Positions 1 through 8,132 of a stretch of DNA of 45,924 nt are shown here, one piece after another. Every line of letters begins with the position of its first letter. The stretch's first letter is position 1. The notes below the pieces were generated by a model. That model was not told where the DNA came from. It saw nothing but the letters and a program-made list of their open reading frames with translations, and did no database searches. The position numbers were made by a program, and so were the translations under genes. Origin of the DNA: Arthrobacter nitrophenolicus (lineage in GTDB: Bacteria > Actinomycetota > Actinomycetes > Actinomycetales > Micrococcaceae); the NCBI RefSeq assembly GCF_000332815.1, contig NZ_AOFD01000035.1:1-45924 (forward strand), given 5' to 3'.

Positions 1-1
1 C

Positions 2-1513
2 CCCGCCGCCGTAGCCCTCGCGGACCACTTCCTGGACCCCGACGCACCGAACCCGGCCCGCGGCTGCCCCGCCGCGAACCTTGTGCCGTCCCGGCTGCGG
101 GCCAAGGTCCGGGCCTGGCGCGAACGCCACCACCCCTTATCCATCGAAAAACGCCACGCAAGGTCCGCGGTGGACCGGCGGGTCGAATTCACCCCGGACC
201 GCGACGGCATGGCGTGGTTCGCGGTCTATATGCGGGCAGACTGCGCGTTGGCGGCCTGGAACAAAACTACAGCCATCGCCCGCGGCCTCCAGGGCCCCAA
301 CGAAACCCGCACTCTTTCCCAAATCAGGGCCGACGAAGTCGCCCGACGCCTCCTCGCCCCCGCCCAAGCCATAACTACCACCACAGACGCCAGCACCGGC
401 GCCGGCTCCGGCTCCGGCTCCGGCTCCGGGCTGAGCATGGCCTCCCCGGCCGGCGGCGGGGACACGACAGGCGCCGGTGGCGGGGACACGGAAGGCGACG
501 AGGTTCAACATGTTGCGGAGGAACAGTTCCCGGATGAATTCCTCGGGCTCGCCACACTCGTCGGATCAGACGAACCAGCAGCGGACCTCGGCATCCCCGA
601 CAACACTCACCTCGGAACCAACAGTCACATCGACGCAACCAGTAACCCTGCCACCCAGGACAACAGCGCCGGCCAAGCAGGAACCAGCACCAACACCAGC
701 GGCCAGGCAGGAACCAGCATCACCACCACGTCCCCTGACGCCAGCCCCGAAACCGGGAACGTCCCCACACCCCGCACCGACGTCCTCGTCACCGTCCCCG
801 TGTTCGCCCTGCTCGGCATGACTGACGAACCGGCCACCCTCGACGGCTACGGCCCGATCCCCGCGTCGATGGCCCGCAAACTCCTCGCCGACGGAGCAGA
901 GTCCTTCACCCGCGTCCTCATCGACCCGCGCGACGGCGCCCCACTGGAAATCGGCCGCACCAGCTACCGGCTCACCAAAGCAATGCGGCAAGCCCTGGCC
1001 CTCAGGGACGGCAAATGTACCTTCCCCGGTTGCAACAACAACGCCCTCGACAACGAAGCCGACCACCTCCGAGCGTGGCAACACGGCGGAACCACCGGAA
1101 TCAGCAACCTGGCACAACTCTGCCCAAAGCACCACCGGCTTAAACACAACAGCGGCTGGACACCCACCCAAGCAACAAAAAACGAACCACCAAGCTGGAC
1201 CTCACCCACCGGCCGCACCTACCCCGCCGAACAACCCGACCGGGAACCAACCACCTGGCCAGACAACGTCCTGCTCAAGGAGATGAATACTGTGCCGCAT
1301 CTGCTGGATCCCCCATGTGAAGAGCCATCCTGGGAAGAACCAGAAGACGACAACCTCATCGACGCCGACGACATCGCACCCTACGACCCCGTCTGGGACG
1401 ACTTCTACAACATGCCCATCGAACTCCCACCGGATCCAGAAAAGGACCTAACCCTCAGGGGCAGGACCCTTAGCGATTGGGCTTCAGGCGTCCCATCCTT
1501 GCTTCACACCTGA
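2..1513 (+). CDS. HNH endonuclease signature / DUF222 (13E12-type) protein, 5' end outside window
   Basis: The reading frame is open from the window edge, so the start and much of the N-terminal DUF222 region lie upstream. A GTG at 83 is only an internal codon in a continuing conserved stretch (PSRLRAKVRAWRERHHPLS). After a low-complexity linker of Gly-Ser and Thr/Ser/Gln-rich repeats, the C-terminal third has a typical HNH signature: CTFPGC at about 1018-1035, then EADHLRAW, then LCPKHHRLKHNSGW. The Cys and His residues fit a zinc-stabilised HNH fold. An acidic tail follows. Proteins of this type occur in many copies in actinobacteria. A nuclease role is inferred from the motif and no cellular role is established. 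The variable linker between two conserved domains is normal for the group. Confidence 0.85.
   Translation, partial: PAAVALADHFLDPDAPNPARGCPAANLVPSRLRAKVRAWRERHHPLSIEKRHARSAVDRRVEFTPDRDGMAWFAVYMRADCALAAWNKTTAIARGLQGPNETRTLSQIRADEVARRLLAPAQAITTTTDASTGAGSGSGSGSGLSMASPAGGGDTTGAGGGDTEGDEVQHVAEEQFPDEFLGLATLVGSDEPAADLGIPDNTHLGTNSHIDATSNPATQDNSAGQAGTSTNTSGQAGTSITTTSPDASPETGNVPTPRTDVLVTVPVFALLGMTDEPATLDGYGPIPASMARKLLADGAESFTRVLIDPRDGAPLEIGRTSYRLTKAMRQALALRDGKCTFPGCNNNALDNEADHLRAWQHGGTTGISNLAQLCPKHHRLKHNSGWTPTQATKNEPPSWTSPTGRTYPAEQPDREPTTWPDNVLLKEMNTVPHLLDPPCEEPSWEEPEDDNLIDADDIAPYDPVWDDFYNMPIELPPDPEKDLTLRGRTLSDWASGVPSLLHT
671..730 (+). repeat. Two in-frame 30-bp tandem units in the HNH protein linker
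   Basis: Units 671-700 and 701-730 both begin GGCCARGCAGGAACCAGCA and encode GQAGTSTNTS and GQAGTSITTT. They differ mainly in the last third. Upstream, at about 405-430, a CCGGCT hexamer run encodes Gly-Ser repeats in the same linker. Confidence 0.8.
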
Positions 1514-1576
1514 ACGCGCCCGAAGAACCCAGCTACGGCTGAAGCCACGCAAACCTGCGGTACGACGGTTAGCGAA

Positions 1577-2203
1577 TCAGGAACCGGGCCGGTGGTGCTC
1601 AATCAGCCAGCCCGCCATCTGCTGCGCGCGCTTGTTGGCTTTCATGTCACCCTCGGTAGCGGAAATGATGGACCCCTTCATGAGGATGTGCCAGGACCGG
1701 GAAAACTCCTCCGGACGGACTAGCCCGGCTTCCTCCGCCAGCACCTGCACATGGCCCCGGATCTTCGCCAGGTAGTCGATGCTGGCCTGGCCCAGCGGGT
1801 GGGCCGGACCCATCTCCAGCAGGACGTTGATGAAGGAGCAGGCCTCGAAGTCTTCCCGGAGGAACCAGTCCCCAAACACGTCGAAGATGGCCAGCAACTG
1901 CTCTTCGGGAGTGCTGCCGCGGCGGCGGGCCTCGGAAACAATGGCTTTGACGGTCCACTCTTTGTCACGCTGCTCAAGGAAGGCCAGGACCAGGGAATCC
2001 TTTGACGGGAAGTGCCGGTAGAACGTCGCCTTGGCCACGCCCGACTTCTCGATCAGCTCGTTGACCCCCACATCGCGGACACCCCGCCTGGAGAAGAGGT
2101 CATAGGCGACCGTCAGGATTTTCTCCACGGAGCCGGCAGGACTGATCGCCGCATCTGCCGCCGGAGGGGCGGCAGGCGGTGTGAATTCTGCCTCGGGATT
2201 CAT
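1577..2203 (-). CDS. TetR/AcrR family transcriptional regulator
   Basis: The product has 208 residues, the usual length for the family. After about 25 Pro/Ala-rich residues comes the TetR N-terminal DNA-binding domain: ILTVAYDLFSRRGVRDVGVNELIEKSGVAKATFYRHFPSK split over roughly residues 28-68, with the recognition helix at AKATFYRHF. The C-terminal half is the ligand-binding/dimerisation region and gives no clue to the ligand. It is divergent from a small ORF starting at 2334. A perfect palindrome AGACCGGTCT lies about 29 nt upstream of its start, so autorepression is likely. The regulated target is not evident; the divergent small gene is the only candidate in view. Confidence 0.9.
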   Translation of the reverse strand: MNPEAEFTPPAAPPAADAAISPAGSVEKILTVAYDLFSRRGVRDVGVNELIEKSGVAKATFYRHFPSKDSLVLAFLEQRDKEWTVKAIVSEARRRGSTPEEQLLAIFDVFGDWFLREDFEACSFINVLLEMGPAHPLGQASIDYLAKIRGHVQVLAEEAGLVRPEEFSRSWHILMKGSIISATEGDMKANKRAQQMAGWLIEHHRPGS

Positions 2204-2231
2204 TGCAATCCCAGTCTATCGTGGGGAAGAC

Positions 2232-2241
2232 AGACCGGTCT
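2232..2241. promoter_or_regulatory. Candidate TetR operator (AGACCGGTCT)
   Basis: This perfect 10-bp palindrome lies between the divergent TetR gene (start 2203) and the small ORF (start 2334). Flanking bases extend weak symmetry (AGAC on the left, TCTT on the right). Sites of the form AGAC-N-GTCT are common for TetR-type repressors. Binding is inferred from position and symmetry. Confidence 0.5.
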
Positions 2242-2333
2242 TTCCCGCTGTAATGTTTTTCCTACGCGCAGTGCTACGGACACCGTGGAGGCCAGCCACA
2301 CCGGCCACTTCGGATTGGTGCAAGGAGGCCCCT

Positions 2334-2600
2334 ATGTCAGCAGAGCGGTTGTTCCAAAGCGTGCCTTCGGATCCCGACCCCTGGATGGCCGGCGATACCC
2401 CTGCCGAGATCAGGCAGTTCGCCATCGAATCCCTCCGGTGGCAGGCACAGGAAATCATCGACGAACTGCTCTGCAGCAAGGATCCCAGCGAAGAGCTCTC
2501 CCGCGCGAGGCTACGACGGTGCGTGGCCCGGAACCCCGGCCGCCCCGAACGGGCACTCCTCGAACAGCTCATGACCAACCGCGAGCACCCCGGACTGTAG
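2334..2600 (+). CDS. Small hypothetical protein
   Basis: The product has 88 residues. The ATG at 2334 is chosen because GGAGG stands a few bases upstream (CAAGGAGGCCCCT). The longer open frame to 2181 has no ribosome-binding site and would run over the regulator's leader. The protein is charged and helix-prone with no membrane segment, signal peptide or recognised motif. It is divergent from the TetR gene and convergent with panC, 48 bp from the latter's stop. It may be the TetR target, but the only evidence is position and the shared operator candidate. Confidence 0.6.
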   Translation: MSAERLFQSVPSDPDPWMAGDTPAEIRQFAIESLRWQAQEIIDELLCSKDPSEELSRARLRRCVARNPGRPERALLEQLMTNREHPGL

Positions 2601-2648
2601 CCGGCGGAAAGGCCCCTTGCGCCCGGGTCGCGGTTCCAGGGGTGCCGG

Positions 2649-3581
2649 TCACGAATTCAGGGGCGCGTTGTCGATCAGGCGTACCGGCCCCACCTTTGCG
2701 GCGATGAGTGCCAGCGCCTCGCCACGGAACGGGGTCTCGCGGCAGTTCTCGGCAAGCGGCTCCAGGGTGGCGGGATCCACCACATCGAAGTAGTCCAGCT
2801 CCACGAGCGGTTGGGACTTCACCAGGTCTACGGCCGATTCCAGGTCCAGCGGCTCCCGCGCGGCAGCCCGCGCCTCCAGCAGCCGCAGCGCCCGGGACAG
2901 CACCAGCGCCGCCTCCCGCTCGTCGTCCGAGAGGAACCGGTTACGGCTGGACAGCGCGAGTCCTTCCGCGGACCGGACGGTGGGAACCCCCACAATCTCC
3001 ACCGGGAAGTTCAGATCAGCCACCATGCGCCGCACCAGCGCCAGCTGCTGGGCGTCCTTCTGCCCGAAGTATGCGCGGTAGGCCGGGAGCCGGGTTCCGG
3101 CACCATCGGCTACTGCCGGACCGGAACCGGGGAGCCCCGCGGCAGGGATGCCGTAGTGCAGCAGCTTGGCCACCACGGTGAGGGCGCCGTCGAAGTGCCC
3201 GGGGCGGGAGGCGCCCTCCCACTTCTCCCCCAGCCGTCCGGACGTGATCCGCACCAGCGGTTCCCCGCCGGGATAGACCTCCTCCACCGAAGGCGCGAAA
3301 GCCAGGTCCACGCCTTCCGCGTCCAGCAGCGCAAGATCCGCGTCCAGCGTGCGCGGATAGCGGTCCAGGTCCACTGCATCGCCGAACTGCAGCGGGTTGA
3401 CGAAGATGCTGGCCACCACCACATCGTTCTGCGCGACGGCGGCACGCGCCAGGGCGGCATGGCCCTCGTGAAGCGCGCCCATGGTGGGCACCAGGGCCTG
3501 GGACACGCCCTGCTTGGCGGCCAGGAGCCGGGCACTCTCGGCGTGCAGTTCCGCCACTGTGGTCACGAGCTTGATGGGCAT
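2649..3581 (-). CDS. panC: Pantoate--beta-alanine ligase (pantothenate synthetase)
   Basis: PanC condenses pantoate and beta-alanine with ATP to pantothenate, the last step of vitamin B5 synthesis, in the cytoplasm. The 310-residue product shows the nucleotidyltransferase HIGH-like motif [11 protein letters not shown], then [22 protein letters not shown], and the KMSKS-like loop SSRNRFLS. An insertion of about 25 residues ([13 protein letters not shown]...) before the YFGQKD motif makes it slightly longer than usual, with catalytic motifs intact. The start has GGAGGACTGACG just upstream. It follows the DUF2520 gene after 2 bp, so the two are almost certainly co-transcribed and possibly translationally coupled. 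Confidence 0.97.
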   Translation of the reverse strand: MPIKLVTTVAELHAESARLLAAKQGVSQALVPTMGALHEGHAALARAAVAQNDVVVASIFVNPLQFGDAVDLDRYPRTLDADLALLDAEGVDLAFAPSVEEVYPGGEPLVRITSGRLGEKWEGASRPGHFDGALTVVAKLLHYGIPAAGLPGSGPAVADGAGTRLPAYRAYFGQKDAQQLALVRRMVADLNFPVEIVGVPTVRSAEGLALSSRNRFLSDDEREAALVLSRALRLLEARAAAREPLDLESAVDLVKSQPLVELDYFDVVDPATLEPLAENCRETPFRGEALALIAAKVGPVRLIDNAPLNS

Positions 3582-3583
3582 CG

Positions 3584-4477
3584 TCAGTCCTCCCTCTGTT
3601 CCAGGGCGTGCCGCAGCCCGTCCAGCTGATCGGGTTTCAACAGTCCGCGCCCTTCGGCCCGCCGCGCCGTGGCCCGTGCCATCGCCAGGTAGGCCTCCAG
3701 CACGTCGCCCTGCCCGCCACCGTCGTACTCGCGCAAAGCTTCCGCGTGCGCTCTCACCGTTCCGACGTCGCCCCGCGCCACCGGTCCGGTCAGGGCAGAT
3801 TCGCCCGAGGCCAGTGCGTTTTCCAGGGTGGCGCGCAGCAGCGGGCCAAGCATGCGCTCGGGCTGCTCCACGCCCACCTCGCCCAGCAGCTGGGAGGCCT
3901 GCGCCACTAGGGTTACCAGGTGGTTTGACCCGTGCGCCAGCGCTGCATGGTAGAGCGTGCGGTCTGCCTCGGCGATAACCACCGGTTCCGCCCCCATCTC
4001 CACCACCAGCGCTTGGGCAATAGGAAGCATGGCCGCGTCCGCGGTGACCCCGAAGGTGCAGTCGAGCAGCCGGGTAAGGTCAAGGCTCATCCCGGTGAAG
4101 GTCATGGCCGGATGCAGTGCCAGCGGAACCGCACCCGCGGCACGCACGGGATGCAGGACGCCCACCCCGAACCGGCCCGACGTATGTGCCACCAGCTGGC
4201 CCGGCTGCCACGCACCCAGGGTGGCCAGCCCGTCTACGAGATCCGGCAAGGCATCGTCCGGCACCGCGAGCAGCACCAGTTCCGCGCGCTCCACGATGTC
4301 CTGCACCTGCAGGACCGGAACGCCGGGAAGCAGCGATTCAGCCCGCTCACGGCTTGCATCAGACACCGCAGACACCCCGACGACCGCATGTTCCGCTGCG
4401 CGCAAGGCGGCGCCAAGGACCGCCCCCACTTTCCCTGCACCAATGATTCCGACGCCGAGGCGTCCGGGCTTAGCCAT
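3584..4477 (-). CDS. Rossmann-like / DUF2520 protein, possible PanG-type ketopantoate reductase
   Basis: The product has 297 residues. The frame extends upstream to 5140, but the ATG at 4477 begins the conserved N-terminus: [20 protein letters not shown], a GxGxxG dinucleotide-binding loop. The Rossmann half (about 1-150) shows [23 protein letters not shown] and [11 protein letters not shown]. The C-terminal DUF2520 half is helical and resembles the dimerisation domain of ketopantoate/6-phosphogluconate-type dehydrogenases. Its ATG overlaps the upstream PH gene's stop by 8 bp and its own stop is 2 bp before panC. The tight link to panC suggests NADPH-dependent ketopantoate reduction, as reported for PanG proteins. 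That assignment is inference. Confidence 0.85.
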   Translation of the reverse strand: MAKPGRLGVGIIGAGKVGAVLGAALRAAEHAVVGVSAVSDASRERAESLLPGVPVLQVQDIVERAELVLLAVPDDALPDLVDGLATLGAWQPGQLVAHTSGRFGVGVLHPVRAAGAVPLALHPAMTFTGMSLDLTRLLDCTFGVTADAAMLPIAQALVVEMGAEPVVIAEADRTLYHAALAHGSNHLVTLVAQASQLLGEVGVEQPERMLGPLLRATLENALASGESALTGPVARGDVGTVRAHAEALREYDGGGQGDVLEAYLAMARATARRAEGRGLLKPDQLDGLRHALEQRED

Positions 4478-6113
4478 GCTGGCGGCCTTCCTGTTGATCG
4501 TGGGCAGGGCTTTCCGCGGGCTGGACCACCGGCCCCGGTTCAGCTGCGGCCGGTGCTGGTTCAACTGCACCCGGCGCCGGTTCAACAGCACCCGGCTGCG
4601 GTTCAATCCCTGCCGGTGCCACCTGCCGGAGCCATTGTTCTGTGGTTTGCCGCTTCCTGGCGAGCCTGGCCCTGGCTGACTGGGCGTCGAACAGCGCGAG
4701 TGCCTCGTGGCTGTCCGCCTGGGCCAGCCGGGGAGTGACCGGGCCCGCCGTGGTGTGCAGGACCAGGTCGGCAACACCGAACCGGCGCGCCAGAGGTCCC
4801 TGGTGCAGCGCCATGGACTGGGTTCGCTGGTGCGGCACCACCACAAGTTCCCGCCACCACCGGCCGGAGCGGATGAGCAGGGCAGTGCCGGTGGCCGTGA
4901 AACCGTTCCGGCGCCAGCCCAGCGGGGCAAGAAGCCGTGCGCGCCGCGGCGTGGTGACGAAGCCGCCCTCGGAATCCAGTCCGGTGAGGCCGGCACCAAA
5001 AACAGCAGCCGGCTGGTCCGTGCCGGGATCCGGCAGCACCAGCGCGAGCATGCCCATGACGTCCTCGAGCTTCCCCACGGGCAGGAGCGTGGTGCGCGAT
5101 GTCCCCTCCCCCGCGTTCTCCGCCAGGCCGTAGCCGGCAACGTTGACCTGCATCCGGTACCAGCCGAACGGCCGCCACAGCGGCGGCTGGGTGATCTTCA
5201 GGGCCTGGATCCGGCCGGGCGGGAGCGTCTGCGCCTGCGTGTCCAGCAGCCCGTACCGGAGCCGGATGCCGTCCGGCGAGATGGCGGCAGTGAAGTTGTA
5301 GCCCTTGTTGAACAGGTTCCAGTAGCTCGCCGCGAGGCCCAGAGCCGCCGGAATCAGGTACAGGTAGAACCCCTGGTTGTCCGTGACGGCGGACAGGACC
5401 ACGGACACCACGGCGCCCAGGGCCACGAAAAAGCTTTGCTCACTGAGCAGCAGCGAACCGACAAGGCGCGACGGCGGCACCGCAAGCACCGGGAGTTCCG
5501 GCGCCTCGGGCGCGGCCTCCCCCGCCCCTTCCGGGCCGAGGTCCACACCTGCGGCCCGGGCGAGGATGGTGGCGCGGAGCTGCCGGGCCTCGTCGATCTT
5601 CAGGTAGGCCAGGCGCACGGCTGACTCCCCGGCGTCGGCCACCTCGAACCTCAGTTCGGCCAGGCCGAAGATCCGGGCGAGCAGCGGCTGCACGATGTCG
5701 ATGGCCTGCACCCGGTCCAGCCTCGCCTGCCGCTGCTGGCGGAACAGGAAGCCGGTGTTGACCCTGACGTAGCCGCCGGATACCTGGTACTTGGTGAAGT
5801 ACCAGGTGAGGACGAAACCCAGCACGGTGAGCAGCAGCACGGTCCCGCCGCCGGCCAGCAGGAACGGCGCCCGGCCTGCCAGCCCTTCCTCGAACACGGG
5901 CCGGCCCTGGAGCGACCGCTCGAAAATGTCGCGGCCGAAGAAGAAACCGATCGCCACCAGCGCCAGCCAGCCCCGGACGAACGGCGAGGCTGGGTGCACG
6001 CGCAACCACTCGCCGTCGGGCGCCAACTGGCCTGCAGCGGGCGGCGGGGAGGCGGCCGGCAGGGGCGCGTTTGCAGGCCCGCCCGGGCCGGGGATCCGCC
6101 CGTCAGCGGTCAC
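4470..6113 (-). CDS. PH domain-containing (bPH2/DUF304, YdbT-like) membrane protein
   Basis: The product has 547 residues. The N-terminal 45 residues are Pro/Ala-rich. Two membrane segments follow (about 48-62 and 85-105), then bacterial PH-like modules beginning YQVSGGYVRVNTGFLFRQQRQARLDRVQAIDIVQPLL, another membrane pair at about 220-265, and further PH-like repeats (IRLRYGLLDTQAQTLPPGRI, RNGFTATGTALLIRSG). The C-terminal tail carries four EPxP heptads. Its ATG overlaps the preceding smaller PH gene by 4 bp. Paired YdbS/YdbT-like genes are common in Gram-positives; in Bacillus they are linked to resistance to membrane-active agents. The exact function here is unknown. Confidence 0.9.
   Translation of the reverse strand: MTADGRIPGPGGPANAPLPAASPPPAAGQLAPDGEWLRVHPASPFVRGWLALVAIGFFFGRDIFERSLQGRPVFEEGLAGRAPFLLAGGGTVLLLTVLGFVLTWYFTKYQVSGGYVRVNTGFLFRQQRQARLDRVQAIDIVQPLLARIFGLAELRFEVADAGESAVRLAYLKIDEARQLRATILARAAGVDLGPEGAGEAAPEAPELPVLAVPPSRLVGSLLLSEQSFFVALGAVVSVVLSAVTDNQGFYLYLIPAALGLAASYWNLFNKGYNFTAAISPDGIRLRYGLLDTQAQTLPPGRIQALKITQPPLWRPFGWYRMQVNVAGYGLAENAGEGTSRTTLLPVGKLEDVMGMLALVLPDPGTDQPAAVFGAGLTGLDSEGGFVTTPRRARLLAPLGWRRNGFTATGTALLIRSGRWWRELVVVPHQRTQSMALHQGPLARRFGVADLVLHTTAGPVTPRLAQADSHEALALFDAQSARARLARKRQTTEQWLRQVAPAGIEPQPGAVEPAPGAVEPAPAAAEPGPVVQPAESPAHDQQEGRQHG
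4537..4620 (-). repeat. Four degenerate 21-bp tandem units in the PH protein tail
   Basis: Units 4537-4557, 4558-4578, 4579-4599 and 4600-4620 each begin GGTTCA on the plus strand. On the coding strand they give heptads GIEPQPG, AVEPAPG, AVEPAPA and AAEPGPV. The array is in frame and near the C-terminus. Confidence 0.8.
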
Positions 6114-6622
6114 AGCCCTGCCAGCCTGGCTTCGCCCCGGGCTGCCAGCTGTTCACGGAGCCGGGCGCCTTCGGCTGCGGGCAGGCCCGGGATCCTGGCG
6201 TTGGTTCCGGGCGACGCGGTATGCAGCTTGAGCGTGCACAGGCCAAGCCCGCGTTCCACCGGCCCCACCCCGATGTCCACGTACTGCATCCGGCCGTACG
6301 GAACGGCCATAGTGCGCTGGAAGAAGATTCCGGTGCGGATCAGGAGGTCGTCGTCCCGTTCTGCATAGCCAATGGCGCGGACCTGGCGCGGGATCAGCAC
6401 CAGCCGCCAGACAGCAACCACGAGCATCCCGGCGGGAACGGCGACGGCCAGCCAAAGCGGCGGCCAGATCCACCAGCCCAGGAGCACGAACACCAGGGGC
6501 AGGGACAGCAGCAGTACGGCAACCACGTTGCCCAGGGCCCACTCCACCAGGCGGACCGTGACGTACTTGGGCGAGACCCGCTGCCAGACGATGCCCGGCG
6601 GATCAATCGCCCCGGTATGCAT
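6110..6622 (-). CDS. PH domain-containing (bPH2, YdbS-like) membrane protein
   Basis: The product has 170 residues. Two adjacent hydrophobic segments (about 28-48 and 51-73) form a hairpin. A single bacterial PH-like domain follows: IGYAERDDDLLIRTGIFFQRTMAVPYGRMQYVDIGVGPVERGLGL, then LKLHTASPG. This is the small partner of the YdbS/YdbT pair. Its start overlaps the DUF3180 gene by 20 bp, and its stop overlaps the large PH gene in an ATGA arrangement. Membrane location is evident; the molecular role is not known. Placement in the folate/pantothenate operon is conserved in related actinobacteria as far as I recall. Confidence 0.9.
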   Translation of the reverse strand: MHTGAIDPPGIVWQRVSPKYVTVRLVEWALGNVVAVLLLSLPLVFVLLGWWIWPPLWLAVAVPAGMLVVAVWRLVLIPRQVRAIGYAERDDDLLIRTGIFFQRTMAVPYGRMQYVDIGVGPVERGLGLCTLKLHTASPGTNARIPGLPAAEGARLREQLAARGEARLAGL

Positions 6623-7148
6623 ATTCGCCTTCCCCTGCGGCCTCCCCGCGGACCGCGCGGCCGGGCTTGCCGTCCACGCCCTTGGTGTCGCCGTCCTCCG
6701 GCGGGATCCGGCAGAAGCGCTCCACCAGCAGGCCCACCACGATCATCACCAGTCCGCCGCCGGCCATGGCCAGGGCCAGCCAGGTGATGCCCTGGTCGCT
6801 GCGGAGGCTCCAGATGCGCAGCTGGTCCAGGAAAATGCCCACGTGCCAGCCCAGGAGTACGGTGCCTGCGTAGGCGCATGCCTGGGCGAGGACCAGGGTG
6901 CGGGCGGCCAGGAGCGGATCCAGCACGGTCTTCTTTTTGGTGCTGTCCTTGAGGCTGTTGCGCCACCGCAGGACGCGGATCCCCAGGATGAGGGTGATGG
7001 CCACGATCACGCCCATGGTGGCGAGGGCGGTGGCAGGCAGGACCGGAGTGGCCATGCTGTACCGGCTGGTGACCACTGTGGCCGACCAGCCGGCAACGGC
7101 CAGGATGACGCCGATGACCAGGAGGCGCAGCGGGCTGATGGGCTTCAT
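6603..7148 (-). CDS. DUF3180 family membrane protein
   Basis: The product has 181 residues with four predicted membrane segments, at about 9-28, 37-58, 83-104 and 118-142, and a charged C-terminal tail. The short polar segment RWRNSLKDSTKKK between helices 2 and 3 and the following alanine/leucine helix match DUF3180, an actinobacterial family usually found right after folK. Its start codon overlaps the folK stop by 4 bp and its end overlaps the next gene by 20 bp, so it is translated in the same operon. No biochemical function is known. Confidence 0.88.
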   Translation of the reverse strand: MKPISPLRLLVIGVILAVAGWSATVVTSRYSMATPVLPATALATMGVIVAITLILGIRVLRWRNSLKDSTKKKTVLDPLLAARTLVLAQACAYAGTVLLGWHVGIFLDQLRIWSLRSDQGITWLALAMAGGGLVMIVVGLLVERFCRIPPEDGDTKGVDGKPGRAVRGEAAGEGEYAYRGD

Positions 7149-7690
7149 CGTTCCTCCACCGCCCCGGCCGTGGGCATACCGTCGAAATCCCCGAAGCCGT
7201 CGAACGGCGCCAGGTCTTCGAAGTCGTCAGCCCGGGCAGCCAACGCGCTGATGCGTTCACCCTCCAGCGTTGCGGCGGGTTCAATCAGGGACCAGGGGTA
7301 CAGGACGAAGGCCCGGCTGGCGGCCCGGGGATGCGGCAGCGTGAGCACGGGGTTGTCGCTGCGGAGGTCCCCGTAGGTGATGATGTCGACGTCGAGCGTC
7401 CGCGGTCCCCAGCGCACCTCCCGTACCCGGTGGTGCTTGTTCTCCACCGCATGGCAGTGTGCCAGCAGCTCGAGCGGGGAAAGGCTGGTTTCCACCGTGA
7501 TGACCATGTTCAGGAAGTCGGGCTGGCCTGGCGGGCCACCCACCGCTTTGGTCTGGACGATCGGGGACACGTCCAGGAGCCGTACTTCCGGCGGGTCAAC
7601 GAGGTCCCCCACCGCTTCGGACAACGTGTCGTTCCGCTCCCCCAGGTTGCTGCCAAGGGCCAGCACCACCTTGGCATAGCCGGCATTCAC
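7145..7690 (-). CDS. folK: 2-amino-4-hydroxy-6-hydroxymethyldihydropteridine diphosphokinase
   Basis: HPPK transfers pyrophosphate from ATP to 6-hydroxymethyl-dihydropterin, just before the FolP step of folate synthesis. The 181-residue sequence shows the N-terminal LGSNLGERNDTL, the pterin-binding DVSPIVQTKAVGGPPGQPDFLN, the metal- and ATP-binding RWGPRTLDVDIITYG, and HPRAASRAFVLYPW. It overlaps folB upstream and the DUF3180 gene downstream by 4 bp each, so it lies inside one transcript. The C-terminal 25 residues are acidic and specific to this lineage. Confidence 0.97.
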   Translation of the reverse strand: MNAGYAKVVLALGSNLGERNDTLSEAVGDLVDPPEVRLLDVSPIVQTKAVGGPPGQPDFLNMVITVETSLSPLELLAHCHAVENKHHRVREVRWGPRTLDVDIITYGDLRSDNPVLTLPHPRAASRAFVLYPWSLIEPAATLEGERISALAARADDFEDLAPFDGFGDFDGMPTAGAVEER

Positions 7691-8118
7691 GCCGTATCCC
7701 CCTCCACGGGCCTCTCCCCGTGCGCGGACCGTTCCCGCCGGGCCGGCTGTTCCCGGTGCACGGGCTTCTCGCGGTGGACAGAGACTGCCACATCGCCGAA
7801 GGGCACCTCGATGGGTGCCTGCGGCTTGTGCACGGTGATGTCCACCGCCCGGAGTGGGAATTCCGCCAGCAGGCTGTCGGCAATCCTGACAGCCAGGGCT
7901 TCGATCAGATTCAGCGGTTCACCCGAGACCCATTCGGTAATACGCTGCGCAACCTCGCCGTAGTGCGCTGTGTCGGCGACGTCGTCGGATTCCGCCGCCT
8001 TGGCGAAGTCCAGGTACAGGACTGCGTCCACGACAAAAGGCTGGCCGTCGCGGCGTTCGAAATCAAAAACGCCGTGATGGCCGACGGCGGTCACACCGGT
8101 CAGCGTAATCCTGTCCAT
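7687..8118 (-). CDS. folB: Dihydroneopterin aldolase
   Basis: FolB cleaves 7,8-dihydroneopterin to 6-hydroxymethyl-dihydropterin and glycolaldehyde. The first 120 residues are the complete family core: MDRITLTGVTAVGHHGVFD, the substrate-binding VDAVLYLDFAKAAESDDVADT, and the catalytic-lysine region VDITVHKPQAPI. An Arg/Glu-rich tail of about 25 residues (REKPVHREQPARRERSAHG) extends the C-terminus and contains short imperfect repeats. The gene starts 14 bp after folP and overlaps folK by 4 bp, consistent with the folE-folP-folB-folK order. Confidence 0.97.
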   Translation of the reverse strand: MDRITLTGVTAVGHHGVFDFERRDGQPFVVDAVLYLDFAKAAESDDVADTAHYGEVAQRITEWVSGEPLNLIEALAVRIADSLLAEFPLRAVDITVHKPQAPIEVPFGDVAVSVHREKPVHREQPARRERSAHGERPVEGDTA

Positions 8119-8132
8119 GGGTCCCCCGGCCC

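Noticed and set aside
405..430. The CCGGCT hexamer run as a phase-variation switch
   Set aside because: The hexamer is a multiple of three, so slippage changes length without switching the frame, and it lies in a Gly-Ser linker.
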